A stretch of DNA of 64,000 bases from Woeseia sp. (lineage in GTDB: Bacteria; Pseudomonadota; Gammaproteobacteria; Steroidobacterales; Woeseiaceae). Below are positions 47,349 through 56,428 of the stretch, in pieces. The notes under the pieces were generated by a model. It saw only the letters and a program-made list of their open reading frames with translations, was not told the DNA's origin and made no database searches. Positions within the stretch are counted from its first letter, which is position 1. Each line of letters opens with the position of its first letter. A program made the translations under genes and the position numbers. The stretch is from positions 1 through 64,000 of the forward strand of contig JAJFKW010000002.1 of assembly GCA_021773015.1 (NCBI GenBank). Direction: 5' to 3'.

Positions 47349-48242
47349 ATGGCAGGATCATCTGCGCAAAAGAACTTTGTATTCATCATTATCGGTGTTG
47401 GATTGTTACTTCTCATTGGAATGAACTTCTACAAAACGATTCCGCCGGGCCGCGTTGGCGTCGCGACGATATTCGGTAACGTAGTTCCAGAAGGGTACTC
47501 GCAGGGCATACATATTCCAGTTAACCCGCTTTATCGCTGGACGATGTTTGACGCACGTGAGCGTACACATCTTGAATCTGCCTCAGTGCCAAGTCAAGAT
47601 CAGCTGCAAACGAAGCTCGATGTGAGTGTTCAATATCGTATCAATGGCACGATGGCACCAATCATTCTTGAACAAACGGGTGATGCCGAAACCGCCGTAA
47701 GGGTGCATCTTATTCCGAAGTTGCGATCACTGTTGCGCGAGCAGGGTAAGAGCATTAAACGCGCGGAAGATTTTTTTAAAGAAGAGACTCAAGAGACGCT
47801 GCAGATCGCACTGACGGAAGGACTAAAAGAATACTTGTTGCCGAAGGGAATCGACGTATCGGCAGTTCTTATTCGTGATATCTCGTTGCCGCCATTTATT
47901 GTCGAAGCGATTGAGAAAAAGAAAGAACGCGAGCAGGCTGTTGAACAGGAAAGAGCGGAGTTGGAGCGAGTAAGAACAGAGCTTCAGCAGCATGTGGCAA
48001 GAGCGGCGGCAGGTCGTGAGGCTGCGGAAGAAGAAGCGGCGCGTAAGCGGATATTGGCGGACGCTCAAGCTTACGAAATTACGCAGATCAACAAAGCAAC
48101 GGCGCAGAATCCGGCCTATATTCAGTTGCAGTCATTAGAGGCGCTCAAGGCGATATCAAAAGACCCAGCGAGCAAGATCTATTTTATGGACGGGTCAAGC
48201 CCGAGTCCGTTGCCGCTGATGCATTTGGGTGACAAGCAATAA
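47349..48242 (+). CDS. SPFH/prohibitin family membrane protein
   Basis: A 297-residue protein with one N-terminal membrane helix (about 9-27), an SPFH domain (about 30-200) containing IPPGRVGVATIFGNV and SVPSQDQLQTKLDVSVQYRI, and a charged coiled coil (about 200-255, EREQAVEQERAELERVRTEL). Prohibitin-like proteins form large membrane rings that organise lipids or regulate proteases such as FtsH. CCGGAGAAAACT gives a good ribosome binding site, and a terminator follows. Confidence 0.9.
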   Translation: MAGSSAQKNFVFIIIGVGLLLLIGMNFYKTIPPGRVGVATIFGNVVPEGYSQGIHIPVNPLYRWTMFDARERTHLESASVPSQDQLQTKLDVSVQYRINGTMAPIILEQTGDAETAVRVHLIPKLRSLLREQGKSIKRAEDFFKEETQETLQIALTEGLKEYLLPKGIDVSAVLIRDISLPPFIVEAIEKKKEREQAVEQERAELERVRTELQQHVARAAAGREAAEEEAARKRILADAQAYEITQINKATAQNPAYIQLQSLEALKAISKDPASKIYFMDGSSPSPLPLMHLGDKQ

Positions 48243-48272
48243 GAAAACGCGGTAATTTGCCAGAAAAACAAG

Positions 48273-48301
48273 GGAGCCATGAGTCATGGCTCCTTTTTTT
48301 T
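48273..48301 (+). terminator. Rho-independent terminator after the SPFH gene
   Basis: GGAGCCAT and ATGGCTCC form a perfect 8-bp stem with a five-base loop, followed by eight T residues. Confidence 0.92.
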
Positions 48302-48571
48302 GGCAATCCGCCTACGGATTTCGAAGTGTCGCTAACGCTCGGTGCGGATTGATCTTGAGTGCGTGGCTCGCCAAAATTACGATGCCGTAAAAGCGACATG
48401 AAGGACGGGAGCCCGAATGTTGCGAAGGCCCAGTCAGGAATCATCGCTGGGTGCATAGCTGGCAGCGTGGATAGACGGTTGAAGATGGCCGAGACAACCC
48501 TGTAGCGATATGATGCTTTTCCGCCGAAAACCTCGCTTTCAGGCTTATCCCCAAGCAGTTAGACTACTGCG
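48302..48571. other. Structured intergenic region before the M61 peptidase gene
   Basis: 270 bases without a supported gene. It contains an inverted repeat CAATCCGC/GCGGATTG (48304-48311 and 48344-48351) and a CCCAG...CTGGG hairpin (about 48429-48453). A minus-strand frame of 90 codons crosses it and the terminator, so it is unlikely to be coding. The look is that of a dispersed intergenic element, but no second copy lies in the window. Confidence 0.45.
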
Positions 48572-50386
48572 ATGACTGCCCCGATCAGCTACACAGTATT
48601 CCCAAAGAATCCTGGCGCCCATATTCTTGAGGTGACACTCACGATTGAGAAACCGGATCCGGCAGGGCAACAACTGTCGTTGCCAGCTTGGATACCAGGC
48701 AGCTATATGATTCGCGATTTTGCTCGTCATATTGTCGCGATTAATGCGCAAACCGATGGCGTAGAACTCGGCATCGAAAAAACTGACAAGAGCACCTGGC
48801 TGGTCGCTCCTTGCGAGTCCAGCCTGACTGTGACCGCACAAATTTACGCCTACGATCAAAGTGTGCGCGGCGCTCACTTCGACACTACGCACGCGTACTT
48901 CAATGGCACTTGCGTGTTTTTGCAAGTACACGGCCTGGAAAATGCACCTTGCGAGGTACACATTAAACGACCAGCACGGCCGGTCGGCCAAGATTGGCGT
49001 GTTGCGACATCAATGGATCCAAAGGATGCCGAACGCTACGGCTTTGGGCTATACGGTGCGGCAAACTACGACGAACTCATCGATCATCCGGTTGAAATAG
49101 GTAATCTCGCGATTGGCGAGTTCGAAGCGCGCGGCGTACCGCATTCAATTGCGATTCACGGGCAGTGTAACGTTGATATGGGCCGTATTTGTCACGACCT
49201 TGCCACCGTCTGCGAAACCCACATAAAATTTCTTAGCAAGCCGAAGGATCTTGATCGCTACGTTTTTCTACTGACGGTTCTGGGAGAGGGCTACGGCGGT
49301 CTTGAACATCGTTGGTCTTCGAGCCTCGTTTGTAAACGTAGCCACTTGCCGTTGCGCGGCGACGAAAAAGTATCCGATGGATACCGAACATTCTTGGGTT
49401 TATGCAGCCACGAGTACTTCCACTTGTGGAATGTTAAGCGCATGAAGCCGGAACGGTTTACACCTTACGATCTCAGCACCGAATCGCATACCGGATTGTT
49501 GTGGGTGTTTGAGGGCATCACCTCGTACTATGATGACCTGGCACTCGTTCGTTCCGGTCTAATCAGCGCCGAGGGTTATTTGGAACTACTGGCAAAGACC
49601 ATTACGCGCGTGATTCGTGGCAGTGGAAGGACCATTCAAAGCGTCGAGGAGTCGAGTTTCGACGCGTGGACAAAGTTTTACAAGCAGGAAGCAAACGCAA
49701 GCAACGCAATTGTCAGCTACTACGCGAAGGGCGCGTTGATTGCGCTGGCGCTCGACATGACATTACGCGAGAAAACAGAAGATCGTATTTCTCTCGACGA
49801 TGTGATGCGGGAGTGCTGGCAGCGCTACGGCGAAACTGGAGCAGGTATGCCTGAGCGTGGGTTGGAGTCGATTGCGAGTAAGTTGTCGGGAATTGACCTC
49901 AGTGATTTCTTCAATCGATTCGTGCGCGGAACCGATGAGCTACCACTTGGCCCGTTGCTGTCGGCAATGGGCCTGCAATATCATCTTCGGTCAGCGAATG
50001 GACAAACGGATGCAGGTGGCAAACGTAGCAATCCATCTCGTCAAATGGACGCTTGGCTGGGAGCGCGTTTAATTAGTCGAAGTGGATCGTCAGTTTTTGC
50101 AGCCGTGCAAGCGGATAGCCCGGCAGAGAAAGCAGGGCTTGCAGCGCACGACGTAGCTATTGCTTGGGACAATCTAAAACTGTCGTCTGCAAATATTGAT
50201 AAACACCTCCGCCATCATCGCGCGGGCGACATTGTTACGCTCACTGTTTTTCGCGGTGATGAATTAATGCGCTTTAAAGCAACCTTGGTCGCACCACCGG
50301 CAGATACATGTTACTTGCTGGTGAGCGACGATTGCACGCCGGAACAAGAGAAACGGCGCGAAGACTGGTTGGCAACGACGACTTAG
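48572..50386 (+). CDS. M61 family (glycyl aminopeptidase-like) metallopeptidase with PDZ domain
   Basis: A 604-residue cytoplasmic-looking peptidase without a signal peptide. The N-terminal beta domain spans about 1-175. The zinc site HEYFH is at 280-284, with the third ligand Glu in the segment WVFEGITSYYDDL. A C-terminal PDZ domain (about 490-590) contains DSPAEKAGLAAHDVAIAWD. M61 enzymes release N-terminal Gly or Ala. The family size matches. Confidence 0.92.
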   Translation: MTAPISYTVFPKNPGAHILEVTLTIEKPDPAGQQLSLPAWIPGSYMIRDFARHIVAINAQTDGVELGIEKTDKSTWLVAPCESSLTVTAQIYAYDQSVRGAHFDTTHAYFNGTCVFLQVHGLENAPCEVHIKRPARPVGQDWRVATSMDPKDAERYGFGLYGAANYDELIDHPVEIGNLAIGEFEARGVPHSIAIHGQCNVDMGRICHDLATVCETHIKFLSKPKDLDRYVFLLTVLGEGYGGLEHRWSSSLVCKRSHLPLRGDEKVSDGYRTFLGLCSHEYFHLWNVKRMKPERFTPYDLSTESHTGLLWVFEGITSYYDDLALVRSGLISAEGYLELLAKTITRVIRGSGRTIQSVEESSFDAWTKFYKQEANASNAIVSYYAKGALIALALDMTLREKTEDRISLDDVMRECWQRYGETGAGMPERGLESIASKLSGIDLSDFFNRFVRGTDELPLGPLLSAMGLQYHLRSANGQTDAGGKRSNPSRQMDAWLGARLISRSGSSVFAAVQADSPAEKAGLAAHDVAIAWDNLKLSSANIDKHLRHHRAGDIVTLTVFRGDELMRFKATLVAPPADTCYLLVSDDCTPEQEKRREDWLATTT

Positions 50387-50403
50387 AAGTAACGAGATGC
50401 CAT

Positions 50404-50544
50404 TGTGAGATTGCCACGCTTTGCGGGCTCGCATGAACGGCACAAAATCAACGTCGTGTCGTAGGAGCGGCATCCTGCCGCGATAAGGCGCTCGCAATGA
50501 AAAAAGCCCGTCTTTGCGAGGAGCGCAGCGACGAAGCAATCTCC
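50404..50544. repeat. Composite intergenic repeat, copy B
   Basis: Three parts: a degenerate inverted arm GTGAGATTGCCACGCTTTGC (50405 on), a REP-like hairpin with core CGTAGGAGCGGCATCCTGCC (50460 on), and a second module TTTGCGAGGAGCGCAGCGAC (50513 on) ending GAAGCAATCTCC. The same order occurs at 53868-53987, so the two divergent genes between them are bracketed by direct copies. Confidence 0.72.
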
Positions 50545-50560
50545 AGCAGTCTAACTCGGG

Positions 50561-52048
50561 CTAGTTAAGCCTCGCGGTTTCCGCCGCAACGATAGACAAC
50601 GCCGATGCACGCGCTTCCGGATCTTGAATTCGCCGAGCGGTCATCGTCGCTGAATTCAAGTCCCCATCAATCGCATACTCCTTCGCGAGTGCAATATCGT
50701 AGTAACCGGGCAAATAAGGGTGACTCGAGAAGCGCGAACGCAAGTTGTTCGCGTCCGAGATTTTCCCCTCCTCAAGCAAGATCAGCGCTAGCTCGTAAAT
50801 TCCCTGTGTGGAGTTTTTGCTGTCCTTCAATTCTTGGGTGAGCTTGGCAATCGTGCTGTGCGTGTCGCTGCCGTAATACTCAGCGACATATAGATTCATG
50901 TTGAATTGTTCATGCACGCCACGACGATATTCGCGTGCCTGCTCTATGGCTTCCGCATAGGCCTGCATATTTCCCGCTTTTGCGAATGCGATTGCGGCTT
51001 TTGTCGATGCGGCAGATCGACTGGAGAATTCCCTGTAGTATTTTGCCAGACTTAGCGATTTTTCAACTTCGCCTATCGTTGCGTATCCTTCGACCACACG
51101 ATCTCGCGCGAGTCCGCGCGTCATTGGATCGGAAATCTGATCATTTAGCGATTTGGCAAGATCCATTGTTGCCGCCGCGCTGCCGGATCCATTCGAATGC
51201 TCCGCTACGCCGATACGCACCAATGCGGTAACGTGTCCGAGTCCCGAGCTCATCGCAGCGGTTTGTAGTGCGGCGCTGTAATCCCCGACTTTCGCTTGCT
51301 GCTCGGCAATATGCTCAATCGCCAATGTCCGTGCACCCGGGTCTGCAATACTGTTTGCGTAAGATTGCGCTGCACTGAAATTCCCTGCAACTGCGTGCGC
51401 GCGCGCAATTTCGCTTTGGGCGTAGCCGTGTTGACGGCGGTCGGCGCTGGTTTCCGCAACCAACGCCAGTGCGCCGTCTATGTCGCCAGCATAACCTTTG
51501 GTGCCAACGATTCGCGCGATAACTCTGGGTCTCGCATAGGACGGTACCTGTTGTGCGAGTGAGTAGGCTTCGTCAAACAGTGCCTCGATCTGTTCACTAG
51601 ATGCTGCCGCATTGGCAGCCGGCGCGGTGTCGACGGTGGAAACATCGGCGGCAACCAAGGTACCGTTGAACCCCTCGGTATCGAATTCACCACGCGTCGC
51701 GTCTTGGTCTAAAACAAATGTAAATGGAAAGTTCGCGCCGCCGGCGGAAAACGTACCGTCAACGCCGTCGCCGCTTACCTCAGCAACTACTGGGTAACTT
51801 TGCTTAGTCGACGTATAGAATAGTGTTCCCTCAAGTTTTCCGGCGTTTTTTCGTAACTCAAGTTTGACCATTGCCGAAGAAAACTTACCGACGTATTTAT
51901 CCGTCGCGGAGGTAGCGAAAGGGTTTTGCGGTGCATTCTTGGCGAACGGATTGTCTTGTGCGTGAATCGTGGGACTGGTCGTCAAAGCCAGCACGCCAAG
52001 CACGACAATCAAGTGCCGAATTGTTAATCGTTGTCCTAATGTCTGCAT
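50561..52048 (-). CDS. Secreted helical-repeat protein, paralog 1
   Basis: A 495-residue exported protein starting at ATG 52048 (AGGTGGA eight bases upstream). A signal peptide spans about 1-31. A short NPF-rich linker is followed by a beta domain (about 50-130) with YVGKFSSAMVKLELRKNAGK and LEGTLFY, then an Ala-rich linker and a long array of paired helices (about 150-495) of TPR/HEAT type, such as AEHIAEQQAKVGDYSAAL. It shares this whole plan, including NPF-VG-FSS, with the divergent gene at 52310. Family not recognised. Probably periplasmic or cell-surface; role unknown. Confidence 0.75.
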   Translation of the reverse strand: MQTLGQRLTIRHLIVVLGVLALTTSPTIHAQDNPFAKNAPQNPFATSATDKYVGKFSSAMVKLELRKNAGKLEGTLFYTSTKQSYPVVAEVSGDGVDGTFSAGGANFPFTFVLDQDATRGEFDTEGFNGTLVAADVSTVDTAPAANAAASSEQIEALFDEAYSLAQQVPSYARPRVIARIVGTKGYAGDIDGALALVAETSADRRQHGYAQSEIARAHAVAGNFSAAQSYANSIADPGARTLAIEHIAEQQAKVGDYSAALQTAAMSSGLGHVTALVRIGVAEHSNGSGSAAATMDLAKSLNDQISDPMTRGLARDRVVEGYATIGEVEKSLSLAKYYREFSSRSAASTKAAIAFAKAGNMQAYAEAIEQAREYRRGVHEQFNMNLYVAEYYGSDTHSTIAKLTQELKDSKNSTQGIYELALILLEEGKISDANNLRSRFSSHPYLPGYYDIALAKEYAIDGDLNSATMTARRIQDPEARASALSIVAAETARLN

Positions 52049-52309
52049 GCTGATTTCCACCTAGTCACAGCGCGATCGGTCATATTCCAAAAAGATATAT
52101 GTCCGATTCGCAATCGCGCGATCACGATTTGCATAGATACTAATGAATACATCAGCACCGGAGCAGCGAAGAGCGTCACGGATTTCGAGAGGCGCGCTGA
52201 TGAGCTTTGTGAATTGTGACCACGATCCTCCCGCCAAAGCCTTGGCCGGTCTATGTTTGCATGACGATGATGGTCGATTTGGCCGCTAGGGTACGCTCAG
52301 GACTTAGAT

Positions 52310-53851
52310 ATGACTCGTTTCGCATTGATCGCTATCTCAGCCGTTTTCTTATTTGTAACACCGGCGATGGATACAATTGCACAAGAATCCTCTGCAAATC
52401 CGTTTTTGTCTGCACCAATCGTGAAATTCGTCGGTGATTTTTCGTCGTCGGAAGTTAGTTTGTCGACGACTAAAAGTGGTGGCGGAATTTCCGGCACCAT
52501 GCAGTTCGGTGGACAGTCGTTTACGCTAAATGGTTCTCTCGATGGCAAGACTGTCGCCGGAAAGTTCTCCGCTGATGGCAATCTATTCGACTATCAATTG
52601 ACGTCTTCGCCGGACGGCGGCATAGAGTTTTCAACCGACGGCTATGTCAGCACCTTGCAGCGTACGGAGGCCGGTGGCGCAGCTTCGGCCGCTGTAAATC
52701 CGATGAGTCGGCGCACGGCACGCAACGTCAAGACTGATCCAAGGGTCACGGCTGCGAACGAGGCTCTGGCCATTGTTAAGCAAATGCCACCAGGTCCGCG
52801 CATTAATACCGTCATATCTCTAATTCCCGCATTTTATGCACAAGGTGACTCGGAAATGGCACGCGAGCTTGCCGAAGATCATGCCAGGGAATCTGAGTAC
52901 GTCGATCTACATGAGATCGTCAAATTTGCCGCGCTACAAACCGACCTTCGCAACGGAGATTTGGACGCGGCGAACAGCAAACTGGACGGCTTATCTTCTA
53001 AAACATACGTTGGGATAGCGCTTGGCGAACTCGCGATGGATGCCGCTCTGCGTGGCGATAGAGAATTGGCGAAATCGCTCATTCAAAGAATGCCGTCGCC
53101 TTATGGCCAAGTATTGAACATCAATAACGTCATCGAACGATTACAGCGGAAAGATAGAGCGGCCGATGTGAACTGGCTGGCGGATTTCGCTGTGTCTATC
53201 GCTGAGACGCCGGACCCAATATCTCGCTTACAGTTTACGATGCCTGCCGTGGCGCGAATAATCGCGCTCGCCGGTGATGTTGACGCGGCACTCGCCTACG
53301 CGCGTTCGATCCCTGACCATATTGGCGACGTGCCTAGAGAGGAACGAAAGGCGCGGAAAGCGGCTGCGATAAGCGGACAAGTCATCGCGTTGTTCGCGGT
53401 AAGCGGCGTCTATTATAAAGACATTCCACGTACCGGGCCGCGCGAGATCATTGAGGAAGCTTTCAAAATTTCCAAACGTAAACTGAAAGATCAATCACTT
53501 CATCATCTCGTGGCACTAAAGTTGTTGGAGGTCCACGGTGAAATGGGGGACATCGACAAGGGTATCGAGTACATGCGGATGTATGCATCGATGATCGGTG
53601 AACCTTCGGCGGGGCGTGTTTTGGCAATGGGTATGGCGCGAGGTGGACAATTTTCAGAAATGAGAAGAGTGGCGCGCATCGTATCGGATGATAAAACACG
53701 AGGGTATATACAATCGCAAGTACTGTTATGGAAAATTGCAAACGAATATCCAAATGTATCGGAGATGCTGGCCGATGCGCGGTTAATCAGGGATGACGAG
53801 TCACGTGCGTCGGCGCTTGCCTATGTCGCGATGGCGCTGCCTGACGATTGA
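52310..53851 (+). CDS. Secreted helical-repeat protein, paralog 2
   Basis: A 513-residue exported protein with a signal peptide (about 1-25). NPFLSAPIVKFVGDFSSSEV opens a beta domain (about 30-115) that ends with a D-G-rich strand, followed by helical repeats (about 140-513) such as RITTVISLI-like pairs and AYARSIPDHIGDV. The order of parts and the NPF/VG-FSS signature match the divergent gene at 50561-52048, so the two arose by duplication. They face away from each other across 261 bases that must hold both promoters. Role unknown. Confidence 0.75.
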   Translation: MTRFALIAISAVFLFVTPAMDTIAQESSANPFLSAPIVKFVGDFSSSEVSLSTTKSGGGISGTMQFGGQSFTLNGSLDGKTVAGKFSADGNLFDYQLTSSPDGGIEFSTDGYVSTLQRTEAGGAASAAVNPMSRRTARNVKTDPRVTAANEALAIVKQMPPGPRINTVISLIPAFYAQGDSEMARELAEDHARESEYVDLHEIVKFAALQTDLRNGDLDAANSKLDGLSSKTYVGIALGELAMDAALRGDRELAKSLIQRMPSPYGQVLNINNVIERLQRKDRAADVNWLADFAVSIAETPDPISRLQFTMPAVARIIALAGDVDAALAYARSIPDHIGDVPREERKARKAAAISGQVIALFAVSGVYYKDIPRTGPREIIEEAFKISKRKLKDQSLHHLVALKLLEVHGEMGDIDKGIEYMRMYASMIGEPSAGRVLAMGMARGGQFSEMRRVARIVSDDKTRGYIQSQVLLWKIANEYPNVSEMLADARLIRDDESRASALAYVAMALPDD

Positions 53852-53867
53852 ACTGGCGGGACAATTC

Positions 53868-53987
53868 GACGAAGTAATCTCTCAGAAAAGTTAGGTCGTA
53901 TCGTAGGAGCGGCATCTTGGCGCGATAAGACGTTCGCAACAATAAAAAAGCCGTCTTTGCGAGAAGCGAAGCGACGAAGCAATCCCC
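53868..53987. repeat. Composite intergenic repeat, copy C
   Basis: CGACGAAGTAATCTCTCAG (53868 on), then the REP-like core CGTAGGAGCGGCATCTTGG (53902 on), then the module TTTGCGAGAAGCGAAGCGAC (53956 on) with GAAGCAATCCCC. It mirrors copy B at 50404-50544 in order and orientation. Confidence 0.72.
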
Positions 53988-53998
53988 AACCGCCTACC

Positions 53999-54898
53999 TC
54001 AAAGCAACCTCAGCCGGCTCTCCAAAACCTGAATCGAAAATTCCGAATACATCGGCTGAATCTCACCATCAAGATGCGACGGCAGCGGCGCTGTGGCAAC
54101 AATCTCACAGCGCTTTATCGGCGCGTGCACGATCTCCGGTTGCCCGATGTGTGTTCCCTGCAGCAACCGTGGCAACAAGCTAAGCATTCGCATTGCGCTA
54201 ACGGGCTTGGCAAAAACCAAATTCAATTCGCCGTCGTCGTTTCTTGCCATCGGTGCGATTTGAAACATGCCGCCAACCCAATCGCCATTGCTGATATTCG
54301 CAAGCGTTAGCGAACCGCTGTACGAATCGCTGCCATAATCAATTCGCAGTTCAGGTGTCGTAACGCCTTCCCACATTCCTTTAAAGACAGCGATGAGATA
54401 AACCAAGTCGCCAATAGGCAACCGAATCTTTTCGGCAATCTTGGTGACCTTGGCGTCGAAGCCGATTCCCGCGCCATTCGCGAAGTAGCGCTCGTTCATC
54501 TGGCCAACATCGAGTTGGCGATTCGGCGCATCACTACGGATCCTGTCGGCGAGCAATATCGCTGCGTCCTCCCAGTGTATTGGGATAGTGCAGGCCTTGG
54601 CGAAGTCATTGCCGGTGCCAACGGGAATTACCCCCAGTGCTGCTGATTTGCTGGCCGTCAGCACGCCATTCACCGCCTCGTGAATCGAGCCGTCGCCACC
54701 GGCCACGATGACCTTGTCAGCACCTTCGCTAACGCGTTGGCAAATCTGTTTTTCAATATCGCCACGCTCGCGGCTTACGATGATTTCGTGATCAATTTCG
54801 TTCGCGTGCAGCAGGTTGCGCAACGACGTGACGTTGCGCCCGGCGCGGCCGCGCCCGGCGGTAGGATTGACGAACAGTGGAATAGGGGATTTGCTCAT
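53999..54898 (-). CDS. Diacylglycerol/lipid kinase, YegS/DagK-like
   Basis: A 299-residue lipid kinase of the DAGK catalytic family. Motifs are FVNPTAGRG (9-17), the ATP-binding GGDGSIHEAVNG (about 67-78), and GVIPVGTGNDFAKA (about 89-102), with the C-terminal SHLDGEIQP. It phosphorylates diacylglycerol or a related lipid, or is a YegS-type phosphatidylglycerol kinase. It is divergent from plsY, 71 bases between starts, so both could share regulation of phospholipid synthesis. Confidence 0.9.
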   Translation of the reverse strand: MSKSPIPLFVNPTAGRGRAGRNVTSLRNLLHANEIDHEIIVSRERGDIEKQICQRVSEGADKVIVAGGDGSIHEAVNGVLTASKSAALGVIPVGTGNDFAKACTIPIHWEDAAILLADRIRSDAPNRQLDVGQMNERYFANGAGIGFDAKVTKIAEKIRLPIGDLVYLIAVFKGMWEGVTTPELRIDYGSDSYSGSLTLANISNGDWVGGMFQIAPMARNDDGELNLVFAKPVSAMRMLSLLPRLLQGTHIGQPEIVHAPIKRCEIVATAPLPSHLDGEIQPMYSEFSIQVLESRLRLL

Positions 54899-54969
54899 AG
54901 GTTACGGCAACCGATGCTACAATGCCGCCTCTTCATTTGACAGCGCATTCGTATGGCCGCTCTGACGCT

Positions 54970-55641
54970 ATGCTAGAACTTGGCATCAAATTTCTCATCA
55001 GTTACCTGATCGGCTCCTTGATGGGCTCGATGATCATGGGTCGATTGAAGGGCGGTGTCGATATTCGCACGATGGGCAGCGGCAATGCCGGTGGCACCAA
55101 CGCATTGCGAACGCAGGGTGCAATGTTCGCGGTGGGTGTAATGATTGTCGACATTGGCAAGGGCATTTTGGCGCCTGCGCTGATTCCCGGTTTGGAAATA
55201 CCCGGCGTTGCGGCGGACCCGGAACTCCCCAGAATCTGCATCACATTGGCCTGTGCTGCTGGCGTGGTCGTGGGACACGTTTGGCCAATTTGGCACAAGT
55301 TCCGCGGCGGCAAAGGCGCGGCAACCTTGGTGGGTACCATCATCGTGTTGATGCCCGAAATGGTATTGCCCATTCTACTGATCTGGGCCTGGATGTTGGT
55401 GATCTTGGGTTACGTAGGCCTTGCCACAATGACGGCTGCGGCCGCGGCACCGCTTTACGTTGCTTTGATGCGCTTGCCGCACGATCAAGCGCTCTTTTAT
55501 TACTGCGTCGCGATGGCGCTGTTCATGATTTTCTCGCACCGTTCGAACATACACAGAATGTGGCGCCGCGAAGAACCGCGAAACGATTCGCTAATGGTGT
55601 TCAGAAAGAAAAAACAAGATGCCGGTGATGGACCCAGTTGA
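54970..55641 (+). CDS. plsY: Glycerol-3-phosphate acyltransferase PlsY
   Basis: A 223-residue inner-membrane enzyme with five to six helices. It transfers an acyl group from acyl-phosphate to glycerol 3-phosphate, making lysophosphatidic acid. The three conserved cytoplasmic motifs are present: GSGNAGGTNALRTQG (about 35-49), HVWPIWHKFRGGKGAAT (about 101-117) and FSHRSNIHRM near 186. The start is ATG 54970, which directly begins the first helix. It heads a four-gene operon and overlaps birA by 23 bases. Confidence 0.95.
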   Translation: MLELGIKFLISYLIGSLMGSMIMGRLKGGVDIRTMGSGNAGGTNALRTQGAMFAVGVMIVDIGKGILAPALIPGLEIPGVAADPELPRICITLACAAGVVVGHVWPIWHKFRGGKGAATLVGTIIVLMPEMVLPILLIWAWMLVILGYVGLATMTAAAAAPLYVALMRLPHDQALFYYCVAMALFMIFSHRSNIHRMWRREEPRNDSLMVFRKKKQDAGDGPS

Positions 55642-56428
55642 AGACGTCGCGATTCTCGACTCGCTTGCCGAATTCGTACGGTCACGCGTAGCGAAGGTTG
55701 AAGTCTTTGAAGAAATTGAATCCACCAATAGTTATCTGATGCAACAGCCGGCGCCCACCGCCGGTACCAGCCGCATCGCGATCGCAGACCAGCAAACCGC
55801 AGGGCGCGGCCGGTTGGAAAAAACCTGGCAATCGCCAGCGGGATCCGGCTTGTACCTTTCGACGTCTTACACGTTCGATAACAAACCGGACAACATCGCC
55901 TGTTTGACACTCGCCATCGGCGTTGCCGTTGCCAAGGCCTTGCGTAACTTAGGCGTTCACGATATCAAATTGAAGTGGCCGAACGATCTCATCGTCAACG
56001 ATGGCAAATTGGGCGGCATTCTCACGGAACTGCAATCCGATACGAATCACGGCATCTGCGTTGTTGTCGGTATCGGTCTAAATATCAATATGCGTTCGAA
56101 GATTGATGACAGTGTCGCAACTGTCGGTAGGGTTGCGGATCTGCACGAAGTGTTATCGAGTGTGCCGAACCGGGATGCACTGGCAACATTTGTTATCGAA
56201 AGCATCGTTGATGCGTTAACTGAATTTGATAGCTACGGATTCAAGAGTTTTCATGCTGCATGGCACGAGTTTGATTGGTTCAAAGACAAATCCGTCAGCG
56301 TTGCCAATACGTCAGAGAAAATCACCGGCGTCGTCAGTGGCATCGATAAAGACGGTGCACTGTTGGTTAAGCGTGGTGACGAGATAGAAAGAGTTGTCTC
56401 TGGCGTCGTCAGTATTGAGAACGCTTGA
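55619..56428 (+). CDS. birA: Biotin-[acetyl-CoA carboxylase] ligase, catalytic type
   Basis: A 269-residue enzyme that attaches biotin to the carboxyl carrier protein of acetyl-CoA carboxylase. It starts directly at the catalytic domain: EEIESTNSYLM, the biotinyl-AMP loop QQTAGRGRLEKTWQSPAGSG (split over 57-76), KWPNDLIV and GGILTE, then a small C-terminal SH3-like domain (about 222-268). The N-terminal winged helix that makes E. coli BirA a repressor is missing, so this protein should not regulate bio genes. The start lies inside plsY. The stop shares a base with coaX (TGATG). Confidence 0.93.
   Translation: MPVMDPVEDVAILDSLAEFVRSRVAKVEVFEEIESTNSYLMQQPAPTAGTSRIAIADQQTAGRGRLEKTWQSPAGSGLYLSTSYTFDNKPDNIACLTLAIGVAVAKALRNLGVHDIKLKWPNDLIVNDGKLGGILTELQSDTNHGICVVVGIGLNINMRSKIDDSVATVGRVADLHEVLSSVPNRDALATFVIESIVDALTEFDSYGFKSFHAAWHEFDWFKDKSVSVANTSEKITGVVSGIDKDGALLVKRGDEIERVVSGVVSIENA

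Noticed and set aside
48184-48456. Minus-strand frame of 90 codons
   Set aside because: It crosses a strong terminator and the SPFH gene end; more likely an intergenic repeat read as protein.
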